This document shows positions 19,522-29,041 of a DNA stretch of 64,000 bases, one piece after another. The notes beneath the pieces were generated by a model. The model did not search any database. It was not told the origin of the DNA and worked only from the letters and a program-made list of their open reading frames with translations. This DNA comes from Caulobacter sp. SL161 (GTDB lineage: Bacteria; Pseudomonadota; Alphaproteobacteria; Caulobacterales; Caulobacteraceae), in NCBI RefSeq assembly GCF_026672375.1, contig NZ_JAPPRA010000001.1, positions 806,001-870,000 on the forward strand. Reading direction: 5' to 3'. The number at the start of each line of letters is the position of its first letter. Position 1 is the first letter of the stretch. The translations under genes were made by a program, and so were the position numbers.

Positions 19522-21483
19522 CTAGTACGGCAATTGGTCCGCGGGCGGAGGCTCGCCGGCGGGCGCCTCAGCCGCGGGGCCCTCCGGCGCAGGCGGCGCG
19601 TCCATCAGGTCACCGATGGGATCGATCGGCGCGACGGGGGGCGGTTCAATAACGCCCCCGGGTATGGGGGTCGCCTTCAGCCGCGGCAGCGCCGCCGCCA
19701 TGAAGACACGCCAGACCTCGGCCGGTGCGCCGCCGCCGGTGACGCGCTTCATCGGCGTGGCGTCGTCCTTGCCCGTCCAGACCGCCGTCACGAAGCCGCC
19801 GGTGTAGCCGACGAACCAGGCGTCCTTGTAGTCGCTGGTCGTGCCGGTCTTGCCGGCGATGTCGTAGCTGGCGACACGGGCGCGCGTGCCCGTTCCGCTG
19901 GCGACGACCTCGCGCATCATCTGGTTCATGTACTGCAGGCTGGGCGAGCCGATCACGGCGGCGCGGGCCTGTTTGTCGACGCTGTGGTCATACAGGACCT
20001 TGCCGCTGGCGGTGCGGATGCGTTCGATGCCGTAGCCCTTGGCCAGGAAACCGCCGTTGGCGAAGGGGGCGTAGGCCTGCGCCATCTCCATCGGCGAGAC
20101 CTCGACGGCGCCCAGGGCCATCGACGGGTCCAGCTGGATCTTGCTGGTGATCCCCAGGCGGCGCGCGGTGGCGGCGACGTTGCTGGTGCCGACCTCATTG
20201 GCGAGGCGCGCGGCGACGGTGTTGATCGATTGCGCTAGGGACGTCTGCAGGGTGATGGGGCCCAGGTACTTGTTGGTGTAGTTCTTCGGCTCCCAGTTGC
20301 CGATCTTCACGGGTTCGTCGACGACCATCACATTGGGCGTGCGGCCGGCTTCCATGGCGGTCAGAAAGACGAACGGCTTGAAGGCCGATCCGGCTTGACG
20401 GCGGGCGGTGGTGGCGCGGTCGAACTGGCTGTCGTTGTAGTCGGCGCCGCCGACATAGGCGCGGATGCGGCCCTCGCCGTCGATCGCGACCAGAGCGGCT
20501 TGCTGGACTCCCTGCTTGATATGGCCCTCGACGCCCAGCTTCACGGCGCGTTCAGCGGCGACCTGAATCGGCAGGTCCATCGTGGTTTCGACCACGAGGT
20601 CCTCGGTGGGTTCGCCCACCAGCGAGCGGACCTGGGCGTCAATATAGTCGGTGAAGTACTGGGCCCGCTGATTGGCCAGGGTGGCCGACACCTGAACGGG
20701 GGTTCGGAAGGCCTCGTCGCGTTCCTCGGCGGTGATCGCCTTGATGCGCACCATCTCATCCAGAACGATGGTGGCGCGGCGGGCGGCGCGTTCCTTGGCC
20801 GATACGGGCGAATAGCGGGCCGGACCCTTCATCATGCCGGCCAACAGGGCGGCCTCGCCGATGGTCAGCTGGTTGGCGGGCTTGTTGAAGTAGCGTTGCG
20901 AGGCGGCCTCGATGCCATAGGCGCCGGCCCCGAAATAGACCCGGTTCATATAGAGGGCGAGGATCTGCTTCTTGGAAAACTTCAGTTCCAGCCAGATGGC
21001 CAGGATCAGCTCCTGAGCCTTGCGGCGATAGTTCTGGGCGGGGCTCAGGAACAGGTTACGCGCCAACTGCTGGGTGATGGTCGAGCCGCCGCGCTGCGGA
21101 CCGTCGTGAGTCAGGTTCCAGGCCGCCGAGCGGATGATGCCCCAGGGGTTGAAGCCGAAGTGGTGATAGAACTGGCGGTCTTCGATGGCGATGAACGCCG
21201 CCGGGACATATTTCGGGAGAGCGTCCAGATCGACCGGCGGCGCATATTGGCTGCCGCGCACGGCCAGCAGGGCGCCGGAGCGGTCCAGATAGTTGATCGA
21301 GGGCTGACGCTTGACGTCATAGAGCTTGGACGTGTCGGGCAGGTCGCTGGCGAACACCGCGAAGAAGGCGACGACGAAGATCAGCCCCCAGACGCCGACC
21401 ACCGAACCCCAGTAGATCAGGGCCTGAAGCGGCGTGCGCTGCGGCTTCGCCGGCGGATTTCCGCCGAAGGGTCCGTTCGCCAT
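19522..21483 (-). CDS. Bifunctional penicillin-binding protein (class A PBP)
   Basis: Predicted 653-residue peptidoglycan synthase. One N-terminal transmembrane helix (about residues 22-46) is followed by the GT51 glycosyltransferase domain (EDRQFYHHFGF, GGSTITQQLARNLFLS) and a transpeptidase domain with SAFK (Ser366), SLAQSIN (SxN) and GKTGTTSDYKDAW (KTG). The C-terminal tail is Pro/Ala/Glu-rich. Caulobacter has several class A PBPs with overlapping roles; which one this is cannot be decided from the sequence alone. TAGGAA precedes the ATG. Confidence 0.9.
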   Translation of the reverse strand: MANGPFGGNPPAKPQRTPLQALIYWGSVVGVWGLIFVVAFFAVFASDLPDTSKLYDVKRQPSINYLDRSGALLAVRGSQYAPPVDLDALPKYVPAAFIAIEDRQFYHHFGFNPWGIIRSAAWNLTHDGPQRGGSTITQQLARNLFLSPAQNYRRKAQELILAIWLELKFSKKQILALYMNRVYFGAGAYGIEAASQRYFNKPANQLTIGEAALLAGMMKGPARYSPVSAKERAARRATIVLDEMVRIKAITAEERDEAFRTPVQVSATLANQRAQYFTDYIDAQVRSLVGEPTEDLVVETTMDLPIQVAAERAVKLGVEGHIKQGVQQAALVAIDGEGRIRAYVGGADYNDSQFDRATTARRQAGSAFKPFVFLTAMEAGRTPNVMVVDEPVKIGNWEPKNYTNKYLGPITLQTSLAQSINTVAARLANEVGTSNVAATARRLGITSKIQLDPSMALGAVEVSPMEMAQAYAPFANGGFLAKGYGIERIRTASGKVLYDHSVDKQARAAVIGSPSLQYMNQMMREVVASGTGTRARVASYDIAGKTGTTSDYKDAWFVGYTGGFVTAVWTGKDDATPMKRVTGGGAPAEVWRVFMAAALPRLKATPIPGGVIEPPPVAPIDPIGDLMDAPPAPEGPAAEAPAGEPPPADQLPY

Positions 21484-21736
21484 GATCGTATTGTTCCTAC
21501 CGCACAGACGTCTGGATCACGCCCCTTGAGGGCGCGACCGGTTTAGCCGAAGCCCACAAAACGCGCGACAAGATTGACGAGACATGAACGCGGCTGTTTT
21601 CGGGCGCGATCCCTGGCGCGGACCGCGTTTCCCTGGCGCGCCTGAGAGAAACCCTCGGCTTGCGCCCGCTGGGCATGAGGCGTAACGGAACCACGCCCCG
21701 CGAGGTCCGCCGGGCGATAGTCTTCAGGAGAGCGCG

Positions 21737-22765
21737 ATGGGTTACCGGGTCGCCGTGGTCGGCGCCACGGGCAATGTGGGCCGCGAGATGTTCAACATCC
21801 TCGAGGAAGTCAAATTCCCCGTGGACAAGATGCACGCCATCGCCAGCCGCAAATCCATCGGCGTCGAGGTCTCGTTCGGCAACGAGATCCTGAAGTGCGA
21901 GGACCTGGAGCAGTTCGACTTCTCCAAGGTCGATCTGGTGCTCATGAGCGCCGGCGGGTCGATCTCCAAGGCCTGGGGCGAGAAGATCGGCGCGGCCGGT
22001 CCGATCGTCATCGACAACTCCAGCCACTTCCGGATGGACCCCGATGTGCCGCTGGTGGTGCCGGAGGTGAACCCGCAGGCCGTCAACAGCATCCCCAAGA
22101 ACATCATCGCCAATCCGAACTGCTCGACGGCCCAACTGGTGGTGGCGCTGAAGCCGCTGCACGACGAGGCCAAGATCAAGCGGGTGGTCGTCTCGACGTA
22201 CCAGTCGGTCTCCGGCGCGGGCAAGGAAGGCATGGACGAGCTTTGGGACCAGACCAAGGGTGTCTATGTCCTGGGCGCGCCGCCGCCCAAGAAGTTCACC
22301 AAGCAGATCGCCTTCAACGTCATCCCCCACATCGACGTCTTCATGGAGGACGGCTTCACCAAGGAAGAGTGGAAGATGACCGTCGAGACCCAGAAGATCC
22401 TGGATCCGGCGATCAAGCTGACCGCCACCTGCGTGCGCGTGCCGGTCATGGTCGGCCACTCGGAGTCGGTGAACGTCGAGTTCGAGAGCCCGCTGGACGA
22501 GGATGAGGCCCGCGAGATCCTGCGTGAGGCCGACGGCATCGTCGTGGTCGATAAGCGCGAGGACGGCGGCTACATCACGCCCAAGGAATCCCAAGGCGAG
22601 TTTCCGGTCTACATCTCGCGCATCCGCAAGGACCCGACCGTCGAGAACGGCCTGGCGTTCTGGTGCGTGTCGGACAACCTGCGCAAGGGCGCGGCGCTGA
22701 ACGCGGTGCAGATCGCCCAGCTGCTGCACGACAAGGGCCTCCTGAAGCGCAAGGTCCTGGCTTAA
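21737..22765 (+). CDS. asd: Aspartate-semialdehyde dehydrogenase
   Basis: Predicted 342-residue NADPH enzyme of the aspartate family pathway to lysine/diaminopimelate, threonine and methionine. NADP motif VGATGNVGREM at the N terminus; catalytic Cys129 in IANPNCSTAQLVVAL; VSTYQSVSGAG and the conserved HIDVF region follow. CAGGAG lies 8 bases before the ATG. dapE and dapD, later in the same pathway, are elsewhere in the window. The 253 bases upstream hold its promoter and the PBP leader; no other gene is visible. Confidence 0.93.
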   Translation: MGYRVAVVGATGNVGREMFNILEEVKFPVDKMHAIASRKSIGVEVSFGNEILKCEDLEQFDFSKVDLVLMSAGGSISKAWGEKIGAAGPIVIDNSSHFRMDPDVPLVVPEVNPQAVNSIPKNIIANPNCSTAQLVVALKPLHDEAKIKRVVVSTYQSVSGAGKEGMDELWDQTKGVYVLGAPPPKKFTKQIAFNVIPHIDVFMEDGFTKEEWKMTVETQKILDPAIKLTATCVRVPVMVGHSESVNVEFESPLDEDEAREILREADGIVVVDKREDGGYITPKESQGEFPVYISRIRKDPTVENGLAFWCVSDNLRKGAALNAVQIAQLLHDKGLLKRKVLA

Positions 22766-22904
22766 GGACGGTCCCCGCCGTCCTGCGCCCAGCGGAGGAC
22801 GGCGGATTTCCTGGGCGCCGGTCCAGAATTTCCCAATCCTTCGCAAGATGCGGGGGGACGGCGGGCTTGCTACTTGCGAGAAGCCTTCCGAAAGGTCCGG
22901 TCAC

Positions 22905-23807
22905 ATGCCTCCCAGTTCCGCGGCCGAGAGTCGGTCAGCCTATTTCGCCGGCGTCGGTTGTTACCTGCTGTGGGGCTTCCTGCCCCTCTACTTCCACCTG
23001 TTGGCCAAGCTCGGCGTCTCCTCGTGGGAGATGATCGCCCACCGGTCGCTGTGGTCGGTGCTGTGGGCGCTGGGTCTTGTGTTGATCGCCAGACAGGTCG
23101 GGCAGGTCGCCCAGGTGCTGCGCCAGCCCAGGACGCTCGGGGTTCTCGCCCTGTCCACCCTGGCGATCTTCAGCAACTGGACGATCTATGTCTTCGCGGT
23201 GAACGCAGGGCACGTGATCGAGGCCAGTCTCGGCTATTACATCAATCCGCTGATGAACATGGCCGCCGGCGCCCTGCTGTTCCGCGAGCGGATGTCCACC
23301 GAGGGCAAGGTGGCGATCGGCTTGGCCGCTGTGGGCGTGGCCATCCAGACCGTGGCCCTGGGCCACCTGCCGATCGTCTCGCTGGGCCTGGCCTTGACCT
23401 TCTGCGTCTACGCCATCCTGCGCAAGCAGGTGAAGGCCGACGCCCAGACCGGCCTCTTCATCGAGTGCGCCTATCTGGCGCTGCCGGGCCTGGCCTATGT
23501 CTGGTTCCTGCAGGCGAGCGGCCAGGGCCACTTCGGCGCGGGCGCCGGGGTGACGACGCTGCTGGCGCTGGCCGGTCCGGCGACGGTGGTTCCGCTGGCC
23601 CTCTTCGCCTGGTCGGCGCGCCGCCTGCCGCTCAGCGCGGTCGGCTTCCTGCAGTTCATCGCGCCCACGATCCAGTTCCTGCTGGGCGTGGCGTTCGGCG
23701 AGCCCTTCACCCCGCTGCGGGCGCTGTCGTTCGTGTTCATCTGGCTGGGCGTGGCGACCTTCGCCTACGGGGCGTGGCGCAAATCCCGCGCCCTGGCGCC
23801 GGCTTAG
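22905..23807 (+). CDS. rarD: RarD-type EamA permease
   Basis: Predicted 300-residue membrane protein of the drug/metabolite transporter superfamily with about ten hydrophobic helices. The N-terminal helix GVGCYLLWGFLPLYFHLL and the ending VFIWLGVATFAYGAWRKS are typical of RarD. Substrate unknown (the name comes from chloramphenicol sensitivity). ATG 22905 has GAAAGG upstream; an upstream ATG at 22848 would add 19 residues before the first helix. Its stop overlaps that of the convergent serine hydrolase. Confidence 0.85.
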   Translation: MPPSSAAESRSAYFAGVGCYLLWGFLPLYFHLLAKLGVSSWEMIAHRSLWSVLWALGLVLIARQVGQVAQVLRQPRTLGVLALSTLAIFSNWTIYVFAVNAGHVIEASLGYYINPLMNMAAGALLFRERMSTEGKVAIGLAAVGVAIQTVALGHLPIVSLGLALTFCVYAILRKQVKADAQTGLFIECAYLALPGLAYVWFLQASGQGHFGAGAGVTTLLALAGPATVVPLALFAWSARRLPLSAVGFLQFIAPTIQFLLGVAFGEPFTPLRALSFVFIWLGVATFAYGAWRKSRALAPA

Positions 23808-24928
23808 AGGGAAGCGTACGCCGCCTCGATCAGGCGCACCGCGCGCGGATCGCCGATCAGGGCGTTACCCTGCTTGTTCATCACATAGGCGCCGGAGACG
23901 CCGCGCGACGGATCGGCGAAGGCGCACGAGCCGCCCCAGCCGGAGTGTCCGAACGCCTCGGCGGTGGGGCCATAGTAGAAGTTGGGCTCATTGCGCATGA
24001 AGCCCGCGCCCCAGCTGATTTCATAGGGCAGGACGAGGTCGCGGCCGCGTAGGCGCTCGGCGCTGGCGGCTTTGATCCCGGCCGGCGTGATCAGCGAGCG
24101 GCCCTCCAGCGTTCCGCCATTGGCCAGGGCGCCCATCAGGCGCGCCAGAGCCGGGGCGGTCGCATGGCCGTTGGCCGAGGGGATCTCGACGCGCCGCCAC
24201 TCGGCCGCGCCCTTGCCGCCGGGCGAGGACCACGGCTTGAAGAAGGCGGCCTCGACGGCCGGGTTGATCTCGCCGAACTGCGGCATGGCGGTCGGGCGCA
24301 TCAGGTCGGCGACGCGGCCGTGCTCGCTGTCCGGCAGGCCGATCCAGAGGTCGAGACCGAGCGGCTCGCAGATGTCCTGGCGCAGGGCCGTGCCCATGGT
24401 GCGGCCGTCGACCCGGCGGAAGATCTCGCCGGCCAGATAGCCGTAGGTCACCGGGTGATAGCCGCTGGCCGAGCCGATCGGAAACAGCGGCGCCATGGCC
24501 GCCAGCTTGGCGCAGGTGGCGTCCCAGTCAAACCAGATGGCCGGGTCGGTCTCGTCGGGGAAGCCCGAAAGGCCGGCCTGGTGCGACAGGGCCTGCTCGA
24601 CGGTCACCGCCGCCTTGCCCGCTTGCGCGAACTCGGGCCAGACGTCGGCGACGGGCTGGTCGTAGGCCAGCCGGCCCTCGTCGACCAGGCGCGCGATCAG
24701 CAGGGCCGCCACCGCCTTGGTGGTCGAAAACAGGGCGGTCAGGGTGTTGGGGCCGAACGGAACCTCGCGCTTGCGGTCGGCGAAACCGCCCATCAGATCG
24801 ACGACGACCTCGCCCTCGATCGCGAACGCAAAACGCGCGCCCAGTTCGCCCCCGTCGGCGAAGTTCTGTTCGAAGACCTCGCGCACCGCTGCGAAGCGGT
24901 CGGGGCAGAAGCCGGTGATGTCGGTCAT
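23804..24928 (-). CDS. Serine hydrolase, class C beta-lactamase/esterase family
   Basis: Predicted 374-residue hydrolase. The SxxK nucleophile motif is in LFSTTKAVAALL, the Tyr motif in HPVTYGYLAGE, and a third conserved region GHSGWGGSCAFADP near the C terminus. No signal peptide, so it resembles cytoplasmic EstB-type esterases more than a secreted beta-lactamase. A TTG start at 24949 overlapping the pdxY stop (TTGA) is possible and would indicate coupling. Confidence 0.83.
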   Translation of the reverse strand: MTDITGFCPDRFAAVREVFEQNFADGGELGARFAFAIEGEVVVDLMGGFADRKREVPFGPNTLTALFSTTKAVAALLIARLVDEGRLAYDQPVADVWPEFAQAGKAAVTVEQALSHQAGLSGFPDETDPAIWFDWDATCAKLAAMAPLFPIGSASGYHPVTYGYLAGEIFRRVDGRTMGTALRQDICEPLGLDLWIGLPDSEHGRVADLMRPTAMPQFGEINPAVEAAFFKPWSSPGGKGAAEWRRVEIPSANGHATAPALARLMGALANGGTLEGRSLITPAGIKAASAERLRGRDLVLPYEISWGAGFMRNEPNFYYGPTAEAFGHSGWGGSCAFADPSRGVSGAYVMNKQGNALIGDPRAVRLIEAAYASL

Positions 24929-24945
24929 GGTCGAGCCCGGATCTT

Positions 24946-25797
24946 TCAAGCCAGCCGTTCGATGCGGACGGTCGGCGAGGTCTGCTTGATGCGCGCGCCC
25001 ATGCCCACGATCGGCAGTTCGGGCGCGTTCCAGATATTGGCGGCGGTCACCGTCTCGGCCACGCCGCCGACGGCGCGGGCCAGGCCGTACGAGAAGGTCT
25101 GCCCCTCCAGGATCGAGGCGGCGTAGAGCGCGGTCAGAAGGTCGCCGGTGCCGTTGGGCGAGCGGTCGGACTTGGCGTGGGCGGCCAGCCAGGCCTCTTT
25201 CTTGTCGGCCAGCACCGCGCCGATCTCGGCCCCGCGATGGACCGAGGAGACCAGGGTGGTCTTGCCCAGCAGGCGGGCGGCGCGCATGGCCGACTGCGGA
25301 TCGCGGGCGTCGGTTCCGGTCAGCTTCTGCAGCTCCCAGGAGTTGCAGGCCACGACGTCAGCGCGGGGAATGAGGTCGGCGATGATCTCATCGGCCGTCT
25401 CCGCCGGGATGTAGAGGCCCTTGCCGGCGTCGCCCATGGTGGGGTCGACGATGACGGTCGGGCGGCGCATGGCCGCGCCGTTCGGACGGGGCGACTCGCG
25501 CACGGCGTCGATCACCCGCGCGGCGGCGCGCACCTGAGCGGCGGTGGCGAAATAGCCGGTGATGACCAGATCGACGAGGCCGAACAGGCCGTTGGCCTCG
25601 ATGCCGTCCAGCATGCCCTCGAACACCTCGATCGGCACCGGGGCGCCGCCGGGAATACCCCAGCCGGGATGACGACCGAACAGCACGGTCGGGACAACCA
25701 TCGAGTCGATCTTGAACTGCGCCAGGGCGGTGGCCTGGGCCGTCGCGCCGACCTGACTGCCGGCGACATGGCTGGAGATGATCAAGGCTAGCGGCAT
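24946..25797 (-). CDS. pdxY: Pyridoxal kinase
   Basis: Predicted 283-residue PfkB/ribokinase-fold kinase for B6 salvage. Seen: the N-terminal SSHVAGSQVGATAQ pattern of pyridoxal kinases, VVDPTMGD (Mg/ATP region), and SPNGTGDLLTALY with the catalytic Asp of the GTGD motif. It is followed on the same strand by the serine hydrolase with almost no gap. Confidence 0.9.
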   Translation of the reverse strand: MPLALIISSHVAGSQVGATAQATALAQFKIDSMVVPTVLFGRHPGWGIPGGAPVPIEVFEGMLDGIEANGLFGLVDLVITGYFATAAQVRAAARVIDAVRESPRPNGAAMRRPTVIVDPTMGDAGKGLYIPAETADEIIADLIPRADVVACNSWELQKLTGTDARDPQSAMRAARLLGKTTLVSSVHRGAEIGAVLADKKEAWLAAHAKSDRSPNGTGDLLTALYAASILEGQTFSYGLARAVGGVAETVTAANIWNAPELPIVGMGARIKQTSPTVRIERLA

Positions 25798-25854
25798 GGC
25801 AAAGCGATTAGCCGAGCAAGGCGGCCTTGAACAGGGCGTCTTCGCTCACCCCCG

Positions 25855-25884
25855 CAAAAGAAAAGGCCCGCCAGGCGGCGGGCC
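25855..25884 (-). terminator. Terminator of ahcY
   Basis: On the minus strand: GGCCCGCC, loop GCCT, GGCGGGCC, then TTTTCTTTTG. Perfect 8-bp GC stem followed by T-rich sequence, 32 bases beyond the ahcY stop and before pdxY. Confidence 0.85.
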
Positions 25885-25915
25885 TTCCCTATGGGAAATC
25901 AGACTTTTTCTGATC

Positions 25916-27307
25916 CTAGTACCGGTAGTGATCCGGCTTGAACGGGCCGGCTTCCGGAACGCCGATGTAATCGGCCTGGTCCTTGCGCAGCGTGGTCAGC
26001 TTCGCGCCCAGCTTTTCCAGGTGCAGGAAGGCGACCTTCTCGTCCAGGTGCTTGGGCAGGGTGTAGACCTGGTTCTCGTACTTGGCCTTGTTGGTCCACA
26101 GTTCGATCTGGGCCAGGGTCTGGTTGGTGAACGAGGCCGACATCACGAACGAGGGGTGGCCGGTGGCGTTGCCCAGGTTCACCAGGCGGCCTTCCGACAG
26201 CACGATGATCTTCTTGCCGTCCGGGAATTCCACGTGGTGGACCTGCGGCTTGATCTCGTCCCACTTGAAGTTGCGCAGGCCGGCGATCTGAATTTCCGAG
26301 TCGAAGTGCCCGATGTTGCAGACGATGGCGTTGTTTTTCATCCGGCGCATGTCGTCGACCGTGATGACGTCCTTGTTGCCGGTGGCGGTGACGAAGATGT
26401 CGGCCTTGTCGGCCACGTCGGCCAGGGTCTGGACCTCATAGCCTTCCATCGCCGCCTGCAGGGCGCAGATCGGATCGATCTCGGTGACGATCACGCGGGC
26501 GCCGCCTTGGCGCAGCGAGGCGGCCGAGCCCTTGCCAACGTCGCCATAGCCGCAGACCACGGCGACCTTGCCCGACAGCATGACGTCGGTGCCGCGACGG
26601 ATGGCGTCGACCAGGCTTTCACGGCAGCCATAGAGGTTGTCGAACTTGGACTTGGTGACGCTGTCGTTGACGTTGATGGCCGGGAACGGCAGCTCGCCCT
26701 TCTGGGCCATGTGGTACAGGCGGTGAACGCCCGTGGTGGTCTCTTCCGACACGCCGCCGATGGCCGCGCGGATCGCCGAATAGAAGCCCGGCTTTTCGGC
26801 CAGGTACTTCTTCATCACGGCGTAGAGGGCTTCTTCTTCCTCGTTCTGCGGGTTGTCGAGGATCGAGGGGTCCTTCTCGGCCTTGGGGCCCAGCACGCAG
26901 AGCAGGGTGGCGTCGCCGCCGTCGTCCAGGATCAGGTTCGGATAGCCGCCGTCGTGCCACTCGAAGATCTTGTGGGCGTATTCCCAGTACTCGACCAGGT
27001 TCTCGCCCTTGAAGGCGAAGACCGGGATGCCGGCGGCGGCGATGGCGGCCGCGGCGTGGTCCTGGGTCGAGAAGATGTTGCACGAGGCCCAGCGGACCTC
27101 AGCGCCCAGGGCCGTCAGCGTCTCGATCAGCACGGCGGTCTGGATGGTCATGTGCAGGCTGCCGGCGATGCGGGCGCCCTTGAGGATCTGCTGGGGACCG
27201 TACTCGGCGCGCGTGGCCATCAGGCCCGGCATTTCGGTCTCGGCGATGGCGATTTCCTTGCGGCCGAAATCGGCGAGCGAGATGTCCTTGACGATATAGT
27301 CAGCCAC
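25916..27307 (-). CDS. ahcY: Adenosylhomocysteinase
   Basis: Predicted 463-residue NAD-dependent enzyme hydrolysing S-adenosylhomocysteine to homocysteine and adenosine, so it keeps methyltransferases running. Seen: [30 protein letters not shown] (Rossmann NAD motif) and the C-terminal [13 protein letters not shown] start with AGGAG eight bases upstream is clear. A terminator follows, and an 18-bp palindrome lies 72 bases upstream. Confidence 0.95.
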   Translation of the reverse strand: MADYIVKDISLADFGRKEIAIAETEMPGLMATRAEYGPQQILKGARIAGSLHMTIQTAVLIETLTALGAEVRWASCNIFSTQDHAAAAIAAAGIPVFAFKGENLVEYWEYAHKIFEWHDGGYPNLILDDGGDATLLCVLGPKAEKDPSILDNPQNEEEEALYAVMKKYLAEKPGFYSAIRAAIGGVSEETTTGVHRLYHMAQKGELPFPAINVNDSVTKSKFDNLYGCRESLVDAIRRGTDVMLSGKVAVVCGYGDVGKGSAASLRQGGARVIVTEIDPICALQAAMEGYEVQTLADVADKADIFVTATGNKDVITVDDMRRMKNNAIVCNIGHFDSEIQIAGLRNFKWDEIKPQVHHVEFPDGKKIIVLSEGRLVNLGNATGHPSFVMSASFTNQTLAQIELWTNKAKYENQVYTLPKHLDEKVAFLHLEKLGAKLTTLRKDQADYIGVPEAGPFKPDHYRY

Positions 27308-27378
27308 GGTCGGCTCCTGCGGTCGGATGGGGATTTTGCCGACCTTATACGCGCGAGACCCCTTCCGAGCAATTAACG

Positions 27379-27396
27379 CATAAAGATATCTTTATG
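27379..27396. promoter_or_regulatory. 18-bp perfect palindrome upstream of ahcY
   Basis: CATAAAGAT/ATCTTTATG is perfectly self-complementary, AT-rich in GC-rich surroundings, and lies 72 bases before the ahcY start. The sequence type resembles motifs proposed for ArsR-family regulators (SahR type) of the methionine/SAM cycle. Functional assignment is inference. Confidence 0.65.
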
Positions 27397-27487
27397 TCAG
27401 GGGGTGTGGGCGACCGTTGGCCTCGGGTGGACGTCTACTTTTCGCCCTCGAGAAGGAGCTGTCCCTACATCTCACGGCGAGACGATC

Positions 27488-27581
27488 GCAGGGCTGAGCA
27501 GGTCACTCAAGGACCGCCCTACGGGCGGCCGCCGCGCGGCGACGCGCGAGCGTCGTCCTTGACTGACCTGATCAACCCTGC
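27488..27581. repeat. Cloverleaf-forming intergenic sequence
   Basis: A 16-bp stem with one mismatch (27499-27514 with 27555-27570) encloses three abutting perfect hairpins: CGCCC-TAC-GGGCG (27515-27527), GCCGC-CGC-GCGGC (27528-27540) and GACGC-GCGA-GCGTC (27541-27554), with no unpaired base at the junction. An outer GCAGGG/CCCTGC pair closes it. No gene is convincing in 27397-27634. It could be a repeat, a structured RNA or a cruciform; the strand is undetermined. Confidence 0.6.
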
Positions 27582-27634
27582 ACGCTGCAGCCTCCAAGAG
27601 ATTTAAGGATCGCACCCGACCGGGGCGGTCGGGG

Positions 27635-28345
27635 CTAGAGGGCGTCCAGGGCTTGCGGGACCAGCCAAGCCTCGTCTTGCCCGAAAGCTAGAACGCTTCG
27701 ACGAAGTTGGGCGATGGTTTCGTCGCTCAACAGCCAAGCACGTGTCCGGGACCGTTCAGGGTTGGGGACATCCGTCCAGAACGGCGGAGCCGCTTCGCCA
27801 TCCTGCTCCGCCGATCGCCAGTCAATGACGAATGAGGCGAGGCCTTGCGCGGCGGCCAAGCTTTCGCTCACGCGCCACGCCTGACGAGCCTCTTCCGTGG
27901 CGCCGCCGATCAGGGCAATTCCGGCCAGCCAATCGTGAGGATCTTGGATCTGAATCTCAAGCGTCCAGGAGAAGGCGGCGGTGAAGACAGCGCTCACGGC
28001 GGTTTGCTGATGCGCTGGCCAGGTCCGCCAGCCCGCCATCTCCAAACGCGAAGCGATGGCGACGGGGGCTGCCCCCATCCAGCTTGGGTCGTTGACGGCG
28101 AGCTCAAGAATTCGAGGGAGGAAATGCTGATAGTCCCTACCTGTACCAACGGTGGTGATGGCCCAACCAGCGTAAGGACCGATGTCAGCATTCGCGATAG
28201 CCGCAAGGGGGCGACCGGTCAGCATACGATGAATCGCCTCGGCATCCCTTGGCGGTGAAGCCTCAAGCGTCTTGGGGGCCGGCGCATCGGCGAAGACGCG
28301 ATAGGCGGATTCCAACGCTTTGATCAGGTCCGATGAAAGGATCAC
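27635..28345 (-). CDS. Hypothetical protein, coupled to GST gene
   Basis: Predicted 236-residue cytoplasmic protein that I do not recognise. It is Ala/Leu/Trp-rich with many predicted helices and no signal or catalytic motif. The GTG at 28345 overlaps the GST TGA (GTGA), so it is probably translated by coupling; a GTG 24 bases earlier is also possible. Its internal GC content and codon use look somewhat less extreme than its neighbours', so acquisition or relaxed selection is possible. Confidence 0.6.
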   Translation of the reverse strand: MILSSDLIKALESAYRVFADAPAPKTLEASPPRDAEAIHRMLTGRPLAAIANADIGPYAGWAITTVGTGRDYQHFLPRILELAVNDPSWMGAAPVAIASRLEMAGWRTWPAHQQTAVSAVFTAAFSWTLEIQIQDPHDWLAGIALIGGATEEARQAWRVSESLAAAQGLASFVIDWRSAEQDGEAAPPFWTDVPNPERSRTRAWLLSDETIAQLRRSVLAFGQDEAWLVPQALDAL

Positions 28346-29028
28346 CCCTGCTGCCCCAACCGCTCCCACCCGTCGAAGAACGGGAACCGCTCCGCCCAGA
28401 ACGCCTCCAGCCTCGGGTCCGCATCCACCCGCCGCACGGCCTGCGCCATTCTCGGCGCGGCCTCGTAGAACCGCACCCGCCGGGGCCCCCAGCGGCTGAC
28501 GACCGCGACATAGAGATCAAGCACGCCCAGCGTGTCGCCCAGCAGGTAGGGGCCGCTGTGACGGTCCATCAGCGGCGCGACCTGGCTTTCCATCATCGCC
28601 CAGCAGTCGGCGATCCGCTCGGCCGTCGCGGCCTTGATCCGCGCCTGCACCTCGGGGTCGGGCCCGCCCAGGCGCGCGGGCTCGTCGCGCACCCAGAACA
28701 GCGAATAGATCGAGGCCGGGATGAAGGTCATCCAGCGCAGGAACTGAGCCCGCATCGGATCGTCGATCGCGGGGCCGAGCTTCGCTTCTGGATAGCGGTC
28801 GGCCAGCCAGATCAGGATGGCGGCGCTTTCGGTGATCGTCTCGCCGTCGGGGGTGACCAGGGCCGGGATCTGCTTGAGCGGATTGACCGTCGCCACCTTG
28901 GCCTGCTCGACCTCGCCCTCCCAGGTCGGGGCCTCGATGATGTCGTAGGGCAGGCCGATCAGCGTCATGGCCGCCTCGATGGGCACGCCGCCCGATCCGA
29001 GGGCGCTGAACAGGCGATAGGCGGCCAT
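28342..29028 (-). CDS. Glutathione S-transferase family protein
   Basis: Predicted 228-residue GST. The N-terminal thioredoxin-like domain includes NPLKQIPALV (cis-Pro) and TESAAILIWLADRYPEA (glutathione gamma-Glu site), followed by the helical C-terminal domain. The substrate is unknown. ATG 29028 has GGAG upstream; the longer frame start at 29049 is not supported. Confidence 0.82.
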   Translation of the reverse strand: MAAYRLFSALGSGGVPIEAAMTLIGLPYDIIEAPTWEGEVEQAKVATVNPLKQIPALVTPDGETITESAAILIWLADRYPEAKLGPAIDDPMRAQFLRWMTFIPASIYSLFWVRDEPARLGGPDPEVQARIKAATAERIADCWAMMESQVAPLMDRHSGPYLLGDTLGVLDLYVAVVSRWGPRRVRFYEAAPRMAQAVRRVDADPRLEAFWAERFPFFDGWERLGQQG

Positions 29029-29041
29029 GGCGACTCCGGGG

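Noticed and set aside
27394-27606. 70-codon frame across the cloverleaf region
   Set aside because: Composition and lack of ribosome site suggest chance; the palindromic structure explains the sequence better.
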